A stretch of 64,000 bases of DNA from Pontiella agarivorans. GTDB taxonomy: Bacteria > Verrucomicrobiota > Kiritimatiellia > Kiritimatiellales > Pontiellaceae. Positions 17,087 to 26,016 of the stretch are shown in pieces. A program made the position numbers and the translations under genes. The stretch covers positions 434,001 through 498,000 of the forward strand of contig NZ_JARVCO010000012.1 of the NCBI RefSeq assembly GCF_034531395.1, read 5' to 3'. The notes under the pieces are model-generated. The model was not told the DNA's origin, searched no databases, and saw only the letters and a program-made list of their open reading frames with translations. Position 1 is the first letter of the stretch; the number at the start of each line of letters is the position of its first letter.

Positions 17087-17274
17087 CTATTTCTCTACGC
17101 CGATTCGGGAGAGAATGCTTTCCATCAGACACCATTTGGTGATGCCGGACTGTAGCAGGTTGGCACCGACAAAGACCGTGAACCAAAGCCACCTGGGGCT
17201 GATGAAGTGGGCGAGAGCCAGCGAGATCAAAATGAATGAGCCGCAATGATGCGGATGTAGTTTTCCATCTTCAT
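17087..17274 (-). pseudogene. DUF2892 (YgaP-like) inner-membrane protein, one-base frameshift
   Basis: From the ATG at 17272-17274 (behind a GGAG ribosome-binding site) the first 12 codons match the DUF2892 start, then a stop follows. Shifting one frame near 17238-17244 restores the rest: a helix beginning ILISLALAHFISP, a second helix TVFVGANLLQSG, then the conserved CLME segment and a short tail ending at 17087. A single G missing from GCGG(G)CTC would explain it and would give a normal 62-residue, two-helix protein. These small membrane proteins often accompany rhodanese domains. Either a real loss-of-function mutation or a sequencing error; the rest of the frame is undamaged, so any inactivation is recent. 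Confidence 0.75.
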
Positions 17275-17351
17275 ATTTATCTCCTTCAATATTTAAAAAT
17301 GATAATATTTTAATGTGAAGTCTTCAAGACGCGCCCTTTTCTGAACGAAAT

Positions 17352-18308
17352 CTATTCGGCGATTTTATTCCAGAAGCCGAGGGGTTCCTGGGAGATGCGC
17401 CAGAAGGCGATGCCCTGCGTGGGGCGCGAGGCATAGAGGTCCATCTTGGCATTGAGCGACGGCATGGATTCAAAATGGACGTTAATGGTTACGTTGGTGG
17501 AGTAGGAATAACTTCCCCCGTTTTCGGAAGTGCTGGTGAGTTCGACGCCGCGTTTGCGAAGATCAGTCCAAACTTCGGGATTCCGCATGGCGGCGGTGGT
17601 TTTTTCTTTCTGCCAGGAGCGGCCGTAGAGCGGAATGCCCATGATCAGCTTTTCACCGGGGATGGTTGACGAGGCATAGTTGTAGATCCGGGTACACCAG
17701 GGCAGTGAGGCAATCGGGCCTGCGGATCCTCCGCGGTAGTGTTCGTCATAGGCCATCACGATGACGCGGTCGGCCACTTTCCCGATGAAGGAGTAATCGA
17801 ATGCATCCTGTGGATTTTTCTTTTTGTGATCGGCCCAGCGGGCCATGACGGCGACGCTGAAAAGTTTGTCTTCCGGTAAGGCCTTTTTGACGGCGACGAG
17901 GAATTTGAAATAGTTGGCGCGGTCTTTGGAGCTGATGGCCTCGAAGTCGATCTGCAGTCCGTCGAACGGTTGGCAGCGTTCCGTGATTCCATCGATGATG
18001 CGCTGTCGGAAGGGGAGTTCCGGGTCGAGATAGAGATGGGAAAGGGTGGTGCTCCAGGGCATGGTGATGACGAGGTGGTAGCGCGTTCCGGGATTTGCTC
18101 CGGAAAGACGGGGCGGTGTCTGGTGACCGCCGGTCAGGTTTCCATCCGGATCCACTGATGCACTGAAACAGCCGATATCGGTGATCGGAGAGGTGACAGG
18201 GAAATATTTTTCTTCGCCTTTCATCAGATAGGCCCAGGTTTCATTGAACCGGGCAGATGAGTTGGCGGCGATGCAGAGGGTGAGCAGTGTGAGTCTGATA
18301 ATATTCAT
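17352..18308 (-). CDS. secreted glycoside hydrolase family 18 protein
   Basis: A 318-residue protein with an N-terminal signal peptide (cleavage near NSSA, residue ~19) and a (beta/alpha)8 GH18 domain. The catalytic DxxDxDxE-type motif appears as FDGLQIDFEAIS at about residues 137-148, with the proton-donor glutamate. A later VIVMAYDEHYRGG strand and a final GIAFWRISQEP strand match the YaaH/SpoVG-linked subgroup of GH18, which acts on peptidoglycan or chitin-like glycans. No LysM or carbohydrate-binding domain is present. Monocistronic; the substrate could be the cell's own wall or external chitin. Confidence 0.85.
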   Translation of the reverse strand: MNIIRLTLLTLCIAANSSARFNETWAYLMKGEEKYFPVTSPITDIGCFSASVDPDGNLTGGHQTPPRLSGANPGTRYHLVITMPWSTTLSHLYLDPELPFRQRIIDGITERCQPFDGLQIDFEAISSKDRANYFKFLVAVKKALPEDKLFSVAVMARWADHKKKNPQDAFDYSFIGKVADRVIVMAYDEHYRGGSAGPIASLPWCTRIYNYASSTIPGEKLIMGIPLYGRSWQKEKTTAAMRNPEVWTDLRKRGVELTSTSENGGSYSYSTNVTINVHFESMPSLNAKMDLYASRPTQGIAFWRISQEPLGFWNKIAE

Positions 18309-18353
18309 ACACCCACGGTATGCGGGTGCATGAAACCTGTCAAGAATGCGTGT

Positions 18354-21300
18354 TTATGCTGCGCCTGCTTTGGAGTTTTCATCGCCATTAGGGATAATGA
18401 TTTCGGACTTGGCCCGTTTGAAGGGGAAGGTCAGTGTGATGGCACTGATGCCGGCATCCCGCTGTTCGGTGCTGCATGAACCGCCGAGCATGGAGATATA
18501 TTTGCGGGCAAGCGTCAGACCATGTTTTATATCAACTGCACCTTCGGATTCTTTAGCGAAAATGCCGTCCAGCAGTTCATCGTTTACCTCTTCGGGCGTG
18601 TAGGCCAGCTCGAAGACAATGCTGAAGTTCTCCGAGTCGGAAGAGGTCCGGGTTACATGCAGGCCCATCCGGCCTTTACGGGTTTTCTTCAGTGCATAAC
18701 CCAGTAGAATCATGAGGATTTTCCGCATCTTTTCTTTATCCGTTACAACATGTTTCGGCACATTGTTGGAGGCCTGATATTGAGCGAAACTCAACGCGAA
18801 AAACAGTTTTTGCGCTTCTGCACGTGCCGTGTATTGCTGGTCGATTTCATTCAGCAGGGAGTGCAGGTCCAGATGATCCTCGTTAATCCGGCTGTCGCCA
18901 TGACTTAAAAGGTTGAGTTCGGCACGGTAGTTTAATGAATCAATCAGGCCGCGGCAGTTGCGGCCGGCATCGGCGATCTGATGCCGTTGTGCTTCGGAAA
19001 GGTTATTTGATTTTTCCAGTTGCTCGGCAGTTTCAACCACCGGTTCAAGTGAATCGTGAACCATGCCACTGAGTTCGTTGATCAGTCTTCCGTTGGTCTG
19101 GCTGACGGCCTTTATCTCTCCCCGCGATTTGTTGAGTTTCGTCTGATAGGTTTGTTCTGCATCGGCCAGTTTCTGTTTGGCCTCTTTCAGCCGTTCGGCA
19201 ATGTTGTGCTGTTCCTTATTCAGGGTATCGAGGGCTGTGTCGCGATTTTTAACGGTGGCTTCAGCCAGCTTCAGTTCCGTAATCAGGCCGACTTCTTTCT
19301 GTTTGGCATGTTCGACCTCTTGTTTAAGAGCATCGGTCTGTTTTTTAAGGAGTTCATCGCTGTCCTGTAAAGTGGCGCGCAAGGTGACCTCCAGCTCGCG
19401 CAGTTTCTTTTCGGCTTCATAACGGTGGTCGGTTTCCTCACGCAGGGCAGTGTTAAGTTTTTCAAATTCATCCTCGTGAGCTTTGATCCGGCCCTGAAGT
19501 TCTGTTTCGCGCTGGCGAAGCATCTGCTCGGACCGCTGAAGCCGTTTAATCTCGGCTTTGAGATCTCCGGTCTGCTGGGCAACAAGCCCTTTCTGGCTGT
19601 CATATATTTGCTGCATCTGGCTTTGTGCGGCTTTATAGGCGTCGACCACTTTTCGGTATTCTCTGGCGGCTTTTTTCAGTTCGCTGTTCCGGGTCTCCAG
19701 ATTTTTACCCAGCTCATTTTTCTCCACCATCAGACCTTCGATTTTCACCTTCATGTCCTGTGCGGCTTTTTCCATTTTCTCCAGCTGTTTCCGGAGGGCG
19801 GAGGTTTCGGAGGCCACCATTTTGGAACGGCTTCCCGAGAGCTGTTGCACTTCGGCCTGAGCTTCGTTCAGTTCCGCTTCGAGTTTCTGCTGTTGCCGGC
19901 GGGCTTTTTCCAAACTGTCATCACGCACATGAATCTGCTCTTCGAGTCGGGCTTTTTCCGCTTCGAGTTCATTTGCTTTTCTGCGGATTTTCACCTCACC
20001 CAGACGGATGTCGGCGATGGTCAGGTTCATTTTTTCACGTTCCTGATTCATCAGCTTCTGCTGTTGTTGAGAGAGCTGTTCCATCTTTTGCTCAATCTCA
20101 TTTTTCTCGCTTTCGGCTCCCTCGCGCGCCTGGAGCTGCTCCGCATAATCTTTGCTATTCTGGTTCAGCGTCCGTTCCAGCTCTTTGATCCGTTTTTCCT
20201 GGTCCTTTTCATGTTTCCGCATGGCTTTTTCGCGAATCTGCTTCTGGGCCAGTTCCTGTTTAATGGCCCGGGTCTCTTCTTCGAGTCGCTGGCCGAACTC
20301 TTTGCGCAGGGATTCCAGCTCGTTCATACTGTTGAGCAGTTTATTGGCCGCAGCCTTACGTTCAGTGACCTCTTCTTCGAGCTCCTGCGTGTGCTGTTCG
20401 GTCATGCGTTTCACCTGCTCCTGTGTGCTCTCGAGAAATTCCCGGGTGCGGGACAGCTGGTTTTCGGCTTTTTTCCGTCCGCTCTGCTCTGCTTCGAGCC
20501 CGGTCTGGTGCTGTGCATTCAGCTTTTCCAGCTCGCGTTCGTGCTGTTCTTCAATCTCCGCAAGCTGTCCGCGGAGTTTACTCAGTTGGGTCTGCATACT
20601 GCGCAGTTGATTTTCGCTGTCTTCGCGACGGGCGGTTTCCTGGGTATAGTGCTCTTTAATTTCGGCCAAGTTCTCTTCGATTTTTCGTAATTCATCTTCT
20701 TTGATCTGCAGCAGTTCCTCCCATTTCTTACGCTTATCGGTTTCGGTGTTCAGATCGTTCAGGCGTTTGGAAAGCTGTTCTTCGAGTTGCTGCTGCCGGG
20801 TAAGCAATCCCTGTTCACTGCGGCGGAGGCTTTCCTCCACTTTTCTGGTCTCGGCCAGCATGTGTTCAAACTCCTGTTCTCTGGAAGCCCGGCTGGTTTC
20901 AAATGTGTCCAGTCGGCTCTGTAGCTCTGCCAACTCAGTCGAATGCCGAGCATTCTGTTCTTTTTCATCGGCGAGCTCGTTCTGTGTATTGACGAGCCGG
21001 GTTTCCATGTTCATCCGCTCGTTCAGGGCATCTTCTTCACGGTTTTTATGGTCTGTGATACTGAAGGAGAGGCTGATCACGCCTTCAACCAGGCCGTCTT
21101 TGGAGACCAGCGGAATTTGGTTGTTTTCCATCCAGCCCTTCTGGCCCTGTGCATTAAACTGACGTTCGCACCGTTGCAGGGTTCCGGTTTTCATGGCCTT
21201 GATAGCCAGCACATCATAGTCTCTTGGAGCCCCCGGCATAATCTCGTATATGGTTTTGCCAACCCATTCCTCCTGGGAAATTCCGGTGCGTTCAGCCAGT

Positions 21301-22532
21301 TTTTTACTGGCATAGAGATACTGGCAGCGGGTGTCCTTGACCTGTACATCGGCTGGCAGTGAATCAATAATCCGTTGCAAAAACCGAATTCTGCTGTTGC
21401 GTTCGGCCAGCTCGCGTTTGCGGGAACTGATATCTCGCTGCATGCCCCAGATTCCCACCAGCTTTCCCGCCTCAACAATGCCTTTCACTTCATGGACGAG
21501 GTTGACGCGCGTGCCATTGGCGTCGAGGTGGACCGATTCAATGTTGACGGCCCTGAAATTATTACGCGCAAATTCTCTCAGCACATCCAGGGAGCGGAAC
21601 AGTCCGCAGCCATCCTTCATTTCGCCGATGGTTTTTCCCATCAGCTGATCCGGTGTGACACCGTAGAGTCCGGCAAAGGTTTGGTTACAGTCGCCCAGCA
21701 CCATGGTTTTCATGATTTTTTCAGCAATCCGGTCCGGATTGGAACCCATCGAAACAGGAGACTCCGGCACAAGGCGGTAGAATCCGGCGGAAGATGATAA
21801 CATAAAGTTTGCCATCCGGCGGGCTTCGGCCTCGCTGTCCTGGACCCTTTCCTGGAACGGTGTGATGTCGGTGACCCAGAAAATATAACTTTCAACATCC
21901 TTTCGTACATTACGTACCCGGCGGCCGCGACAGACAACGTGCGAGATGCGGTCGCGCGAGTGCCGGAAACGGAAACGATGTTCGAAGTCGGTTTCGTCCT
22001 GCTCGGCAAAGAGCTGCCAAGCTTCAATAAATTCGTCTTTGTCTTCCGGATGCACGGCGCTGTGGATACCTTCTTTCAGCGCTTTCTGGGGATACAGGCC
22101 CGACATCTCCTGCAGGGCCTGATTGATGTAAATGCATTTTCCGGAGTGATCGAGCTGGAACATGCCCGTGCCGGCCTCAAAGAGTATATCGGTGAAGCGG
22201 GAGTTCGTGGCCTTATGGCTGTTGATTTCCGCTTCAAGCTTTTCGTTGGATTCTGTGAGTCGGGTTCGGGTCACCGTCAATTCTTCAGTCAAACCGTCCA
22301 GTTCACGTTTTGTCGTTTTATAGCGCCGTTGAAACAACAGAAACATGGTCACTGCAATGATCAGCAGAACGCCGATAAAGAGATAGGATATAATGTTCAT
22401 CTGAAGGGGAATGATCAAAGCATCCACCTGCTGGGCCAGTCCCGTGCGGGGAAACAGCAGTATGCTGAACATCAGGGCTGCTCCGGTATGTCTCAATACT
22501 GTAGACCGCATTTGTGCTGAAAAAAGTTTCAT
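18354..22532 (-). CDS. membrane PAS/coiled-coil protein with degenerate histidine-kinase core
   Basis: A 1392-residue protein. The N-terminus has a signal-like helix and a second helix (around residues 45-65), then three PAS domains (~110-230, ~235-375, ~385-490). About 650 residues of nearly uninterrupted E/K/Q/R/L-rich coiled coil follow (~500-1150). The C-terminal ~230 residues resemble a histidine kinase: a DHp-like helix with NELSGMVHDSLEP, then an ATPase-like fold. Key residues are missing: the N-box reads LLGYALKKT where LLGNAxxFT is expected, the DxGxGI G1 box is absent, and only a GLTLARKYISMLGG remnant of the G2 region remains. ATP binding is therefore doubtful; it may be a pseudokinase or scaffold. 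A sigma-54-like promoter lies at 22577-22593. Confidence 0.8.
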   Translation of the reverse strand: MKLFSAQMRSTVLRHTGAALMFSILLFPRTGLAQQVDALIIPLQMNIISYLFIGVLLIIAVTMFLLFQRRYKTTKRELDGLTEELTVTRTRLTESNEKLEAEINSHKATNSRFTDILFEAGTGMFQLDHSGKCIYINQALQEMSGLYPQKALKEGIHSAVHPEDKDEFIEAWQLFAEQDETDFEHRFRFRHSRDRISHVVCRGRRVRNVRKDVESYIFWVTDITPFQERVQDSEAEARRMANFMLSSSAGFYRLVPESPVSMGSNPDRIAEKIMKTMVLGDCNQTFAGLYGVTPDQLMGKTIGEMKDGCGLFRSLDVLREFARNNFRAVNIESVHLDANGTRVNLVHEVKGIVEAGKLVGIWGMQRDISSRKRELAERNSRIRFLQRIIDSLPADVQVKDTRCQYLYASKKLAERTGISQEEWVGKTIYEIMPGAPRDYDVLAIKAMKTGTLQRCERQFNAQGQKGWMENNQIPLVSKDGLVEGVISLSFSITDHKNREEDALNERMNMETRLVNTQNELADEKEQNARHSTELAELQSRLDTFETSRASREQEFEHMLAETRKVEESLRRSEQGLLTRQQQLEEQLSKRLNDLNTETDKRKKWEELLQIKEDELRKIEENLAEIKEHYTQETARREDSENQLRSMQTQLSKLRGQLAEIEEQHERELEKLNAQHQTGLEAEQSGRKKAENQLSRTREFLESTQEQVKRMTEQHTQELEEEVTERKAAANKLLNSMNELESLRKEFGQRLEEETRAIKQELAQKQIREKAMRKHEKDQEKRIKELERTLNQNSKDYAEQLQAREGAESEKNEIEQKMEQLSQQQQKLMNQEREKMNLTIADIRLGEVKIRRKANELEAEKARLEEQIHVRDDSLEKARRQQQKLEAELNEAQAEVQQLSGSRSKMVASETSALRKQLEKMEKAAQDMKVKIEGLMVEKNELGKNLETRNSELKKAAREYRKVVDAYKAAQSQMQQIYDSQKGLVAQQTGDLKAEIKRLQRSEQMLRQRETELQGRIKAHEDEFEKLNTALREETDHRYEAEKKLRELEVTLRATLQDSDELLKKQTDALKQEVEHAKQKEVGLITELKLAEATVKNRDTALDTLNKEQHNIAERLKEAKQKLADAEQTYQTKLNKSRGEIKAVSQTNGRLINELSGMVHDSLEPVVETAEQLEKSNNLSEAQRHQIADAGRNCRGLIDSLNYRAELNLLSHGDSRINEDHLDLHSLLNEIDQQYTARAEAQKLFFALSFAQYQASNNVPKHVVTDKEKMRKILMILLGYALKKTRKGRMGLHVTRTSSDSENFSIVFELAYTPEEVNDELLDGIFAKESEGAVDIKHGLTLARKYISMLGGSCSTEQRDAGISAITLTFPFKRAKSEIIIPNGDENSKAGAA

Positions 22533-22576
22533 GATTCCGCCTTTATAAAATCCAACTGTAAAACCGGAAACAATTT

Positions 22577-22593
22577 AGCAGATCATGTGCCAA
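22577..22593 (-). promoter_or_regulatory. sigma-54 (-24/-12) promoter candidate
   Basis: Read leftward, TTGGCAC-ATGAT-CTGC has GG and GC separated by exactly 10 bp, as RpoN requires; only the first T of the -12 TTGC is changed. It lies about 45 bp before the start of the PAS/coiled-coil gene. Confidence 0.6.
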
Positions 22594-22654
22594 TGACGTC
22601 TCGTGGCGGTTAGTCTATAAAAGAGCCCGTATAACCGGGGGGTGAACAGAAAAA

Positions 22655-22685
22655 CGGCATGCTGTAAAGCATGCCGCTTGGCTTT
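22655..22685 (-). terminator. intrinsic terminator of the 22734-24005 gene
   Basis: On the minus strand CGGCATGC-(loop)-GCATGCCG is followed by TTTTCTGTT, about 60 bp after the stop codon at 22734. Confidence 0.75.
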
Positions 22686-22733
22686 CAGAGTGAGAAACTC
22701 TTTCCGGATCTGGAAAGTGCCGGGGCCCGGAAC

Positions 22734-24005
22734 TTATCTGCGTTTCTTTTTTTTGCTTGTTTTCAGTGTCTTTGTTTTTTCCTGCGGGGAGGACTGCTCC
22801 GCGACTTCCCCGGTTTCAGGGACCGCCGGGTTGCGGCGCAGAATGAGCATGGCTGCCCCGACGAAAGCGATATAGCCGGCAACGGATCGGGTTGCGGGAG
22901 TGTTGTCATCCGGCGTTTCCGCGGAAACCCCTTTCTGCTGCATGATCAATGCAAGAGAAGAATTCCCTCCGGCAGTCGGTACTGGAACCGGGGTGGAGTT
23001 CGCAGTGGGGGCCGGAGCCGCCGCGACGTTGCGGCTATTACTGCGCATATTCTTCAGCAGCGATTCCAGTTTTTGGGGCTGTGTGCCGCTTGACGCGACT
23101 GTGGAAGCGGCGGAAATACGGTCAATAGCCGCTAGAAGTTGTTTCTTGGTTTTCACGGCGGAATCGTTCCGTTCGTCTTCTGCGCGCACAATCACCAGTT
23201 TTTCCTGAATGATCGGCGTTTTGAGGCGGCAGCCGGGGGCGGCTACGAGCCGGTTGTTTTTGATCATCGCTTTAATGGCTTCTTTTTTGTGGGCCACGGG
23301 CATGGTGTATTCAAAGCGCACTGTGCCTGTGGAGCCGAGAATAATTCTGCGGCTGGGGTCGGCGTTAAAGGTCTCGAACGGGTCGTTCTGGGTTTCAATG
23401 CGCACGGTGCCGCTGAGAATATGAATTTCAGCAGAGCCGCCGGATTTGGCTTCAGTTCCGATTTCGAGCCCGGTGATCCGGTATGTGGAGTGATCTTTCA
23501 GAAAAACCTGGCCGGTGCCGGTTCCTGCTTTGCCGATGCACAGCTCGCCGGTGACGTTGGAACGATCTCTGAGTGTAACTGATCCTTTGGAGGCCGAGGT
23601 TCCGAAGCCTTTAGCTGAAAGGGCCAGTCGTCCGTTGATTGAGATATTATCATGAAGGGTCAGGCTGGCAAATCCATCGCCGGAGGCCGGAATATTGACC
23701 GTGCGCTGATGCGGAACCTGACTCCAAAGATTAATGTTGCCGTTGCCGAGCAGCGACAGTTCCTGACCATAAAGGTGCATGCCATGACTGAGCTGAACCG
23801 TGCTGTTGACATTAATAACGCTGATCGGTTCGCGAAAATGGGCGGATTCGCCTTCATTCGGGGTATGGTTCTGTTTCCATTTATATTTATCCGTCCAGTT
23901 CTCGGCGGTTTCGCCGCCGCGCCACTGATTGACCTGCTGTGCAATGACCGGGGTTCCTCCCAGAACCACGGCTGCCGCTATTCCCATTATTCTCAGTTTC
24001 TTCAT
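22734..24005 (-). CDS. cell-surface beta-helix protein with C-terminal membrane anchor
   Basis: A 423-residue protein of unrecognised family. A signal peptide (cleavage after VIAQQ, ~23) is followed by a beta-rich region (~25-225) that begins like autotransporter passengers (WRGG..ENW) and has repeated short strands such as GSVTLRDRSNV and GQVFLKDHSTY. A middle helical part (~235-330) and an A/P/T-rich linker (~330-385) lead to one hydrophobic helix near the C-terminus (AGYIAFVGAAMLILRR), then a very basic tail ending KKKKRR. That tripartite end (polar linker, helix, basic tail) resembles a sorting signal, but there is no PEP motif. It shares the strand with, and lies upstream of, the PAS/coiled-coil gene; a terminator separates them. 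Function unknown. Confidence 0.7.
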   Translation of the reverse strand: MKKLRIMGIAAAVVLGGTPVIAQQVNQWRGGETAENWTDKYKWKQNHTPNEGESAHFREPISVINVNSTVQLSHGMHLYGQELSLLGNGNINLWSQVPHQRTVNIPASGDGFASLTLHDNISINGRLALSAKGFGTSASKGSVTLRDRSNVTGELCIGKAGTGTGQVFLKDHSTYRITGLEIGTEAKSGGSAEIHILSGTVRIETQNDPFETFNADPSRRIILGSTGTVRFEYTMPVAHKKEAIKAMIKNNRLVAAPGCRLKTPIIQEKLVIVRAEDERNDSAVKTKKQLLAAIDRISAASTVASSGTQPQKLESLLKNMRSNSRNVAAAPAPTANSTPVPVPTAGGNSSLALIMQQKGVSAETPDDNTPATRSVAGYIAFVGAAMLILRRNPAVPETGEVAEQSSPQEKTKTLKTSKKKKRR

Positions 24006-24123
24006 CGTTTACCTCACTTCTTCCCTAACCGGGGTTGCCTTGGATATAGCAGGTTGCATGCCTATTGTTTGATACTCCGGAAATTGTTTTTATTTGAAAG
24101 GAAATCAGGGCGTGACAAATATG

Positions 24124-24140
24124 TGGCACGCGGTTTGCTT
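24124..24140 (+). promoter_or_regulatory. sigma-54 (-24/-12) promoter
   Basis: TGGCAC-GCGGT-TTGC at 24124-24138 is a perfect RpoN consensus with GG-N10-GC spacing. Transcription would start around 24150, some 35 bp before the first gene of the three-gene operon at 24186. An upstream enhancer-binding protein would be required; none is encoded in the window. Confidence 0.8.
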
Positions 24141-24185
24141 CTTATCGACCCGTAATTTCACACATGAAAGTGAAGGTCAGAGTCG

Positions 24186-24914
24186 ATGAGCAGTGCAGAT
24201 AAAATTATGGTCTCCAAAGAAAACGGTCGTTTGCAACTTCCTTATAAGGATTATGTAGCGATCATGGAGAAGGTCAAAGAAGGCCGGCGGATGCGTGAGG
24301 TGAAGAATACTGTAATGGCCGATTTGAGGCAGGTGCTGGGGGGGGCCGTGGCTGCCGTCGAGGTTCAGAAGAAAGTCGCAGCAGCACGGAAGGATGTTTC
24401 GGCACAAGAACCGCAGAGCGATAAAGCGGCCGAAGCAGTTTCGGTTGAAGCCGATTCCGGTACACCGGCTGTCCGTCCGGGAGGCAGAGCCGCATCCGAG
24501 CGGGGGGGGATTCCGGAAGGTATGGCCGTACCGCCCATCAAAAAAGATATTTCTGTACACTTTAATAAACTCGATGAATCCGGCCGTCTGTTCAGTGTTT
24601 TTAAACAGTATTATGCTTTTCTTAATGATGCCTGCGGCGGAACCGTCCGGGTGACACTGAAAGACGGTATCTGCAGTCTGTGGAACTATGATGAGTGGGA
24701 AGAGTTTGCCTTTATCGATATTTATGAGAGGCAGCTGAGAATCTCGCTTGATCAGCGGTACACCGATGCACTGCAGTCGCTCAATCTGTGCGAAGTGCCG
24801 CGTCTGCTTTCAAGTCGATTGAATCTGGTCTGTGTCCAGGTCAACGACCTGAATGACACGATGCTCAAAGTCATGGCTAAAGCCTTCGAGGAGGTCGGCC
24901 TGACAGCAAGTTAG
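24186..24914 (+). CDS. unknown protein, first gene of sigma-54 operon
   Basis: A 242-residue soluble protein I do not recognise. Residues 1-50 contain a LQLPYKDYVAIMEKVKEG motif that resembles the short third protein of the operon. Residues ~55-115 are a low-complexity A/K/E/P/G linker. Residues ~120-242 look like a compact alpha/beta domain (SVHFNKLDESGRLFSVFKQY, then several strands and a C-terminal helix). Two runs of eight G residues lie in the coding sequence, at 24338-24345 and 24502-24509, both in the linker, where slippage would change the reading frame. The membrane-protein gene follows after 16 bp. No enzyme motif or signal peptide is visible. Confidence 0.75.
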   Translation: MSSADKIMVSKENGRLQLPYKDYVAIMEKVKEGRRMREVKNTVMADLRQVLGGAVAAVEVQKKVAAARKDVSAQEPQSDKAAEAVSVEADSGTPAVRPGGRAASERGGIPEGMAVPPIKKDISVHFNKLDESGRLFSVFKQYYAFLNDACGGTVRVTLKDGICSLWNYDEWEEFAFIDIYERQLRISLDQRYTDALQSLNLCEVPRLLSSRLNLVCVQVNDLNDTMLKVMAKAFEEVGLTAS

Positions 24915-24930
24915 GAATAGGGAGAAAAAC

Positions 24931-25977
24931 ATGAATAAGAAAACAAACATCATAACGATTGTGGCTGCGGCCATAGTACTTGTGGCACTGAACGTGGGAG
25001 TGTTCATGGCTGCAGGAAGCGGTGCTGTTTCTCCGATCAACAACATTTTGTTGTGGGGCGGATTTGCGGTGCTGAATGTGGCGTCCATCCTCTGGGCCAT
25101 CACCTTGCTGGGTCTGCAGCCGCTCGTGGTAACATGCTCCTATGTTGCCGGCGGAGCGCTGGCCTACTTCGGCGTCCGGAATATGACGGAAATCAGCGTG
25201 GCAGAGATTACAACAGCCGGGGCAACCTACGGCGCGTTTGGAGCGCTGGCCGTTGGCAACGCCACAACAAAGGTGCGGCTGGCCTTTTTCAACAAGGGAC
25301 AGGTTCCGTTTATTTTTGTGATCATCGGTCTTTTGGTAATTGATGCCGGATTAAACAGCCAGGTTTCAAGGGCAGGTGTTTCGGTATTGCTCAATGTTGT
25401 TGCGCTACCGTTCATCGGGGCCGGTGTGGCCGTCGGTGCGGTATGGAGCATCATGAATAAATTCGGCATCGGGAAACGCGCAGCCGAAGTGCTGGTTGAA
25501 CGCGATGCTGCAATGGCGCAGGGGGCAACAGCTACAGGCGAAGATCAGATCGTCATCCCGATGCCTGAAACAGTACAGGCAGCGCCCGTCGAAAAGGTTG
25601 AACAAAAGCCGGTGATTGTTCCGGCCGTTCAAACCGCACCTAAGCGTAAAGCGAAGCCGGAGCCTGTTCGGGCCGAAACCGCTCCGGTTGAACCGAAAAA
25701 AGAAGAACCCTTTTTTCCGCTTGAACTTGATAAAGACGGGGAACCCAATCCCTCCGGGAAGGTTGACCCGCCGGAATTCGACATCCCCGTATTCGATGAT
25801 GCGCTTTATGCCTCCGGGTCGCAGGACGACAATGATATGGGCGGAGTTCTGGTCCAGGAGCCGGTGGTTGCAGAAAAGACTGTGGCAGCAGAATCCAAAA
25901 CCGAATCTGAAGAGGAAAAATTCGACATGGATGATTTCCTCGGGGGACACCTCGACCTGCTGAGCAAATTGAAATAA
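24931..25977 (+). CDS. unknown inner-membrane protein with acidic cytoplasmic tail
   Basis: A 348-residue protein with about six hydrophobic helices in the first ~185 residues (for example IITIVAAAIVLVALNVGVF and VPFIFVIIGLLVIDAG). A long hydrophilic tail rich in P, E, K and V (~190-348) ends in EEEKFDMDDFLGGHLDLLSKLK, which looks like a short amphipathic interaction peptide. The ribosome-binding site is AGGGAG at about 24919. It is the middle gene of the sigma-54-linked operon and presumably anchors the partner proteins at the membrane; that role is inferred from order only. I recognise no family. Confidence 0.75.
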   Translation: MNKKTNIITIVAAAIVLVALNVGVFMAAGSGAVSPINNILLWGGFAVLNVASILWAITLLGLQPLVVTCSYVAGGALAYFGVRNMTEISVAEITTAGATYGAFGALAVGNATTKVRLAFFNKGQVPFIFVIIGLLVIDAGLNSQVSRAGVSVLLNVVALPFIGAGVAVGAVWSIMNKFGIGKRAAEVLVERDAAMAQGATATGEDQIVIPMPETVQAAPVEKVEQKPVIVPAVQTAPKRKAKPEPVRAETAPVEPKKEEPFFPLELDKDGEPNPSGKVDPPEFDIPVFDDALYASGSQDDNDMGGVLVQEPVVAEKTVAAESKTESEEEKFDMDDFLGGHLDLLSKLK

Positions 25978-26016
25978 ATGAAATTACATAGAACGGATAA
26001 AAATAAGGAGTAAGCC

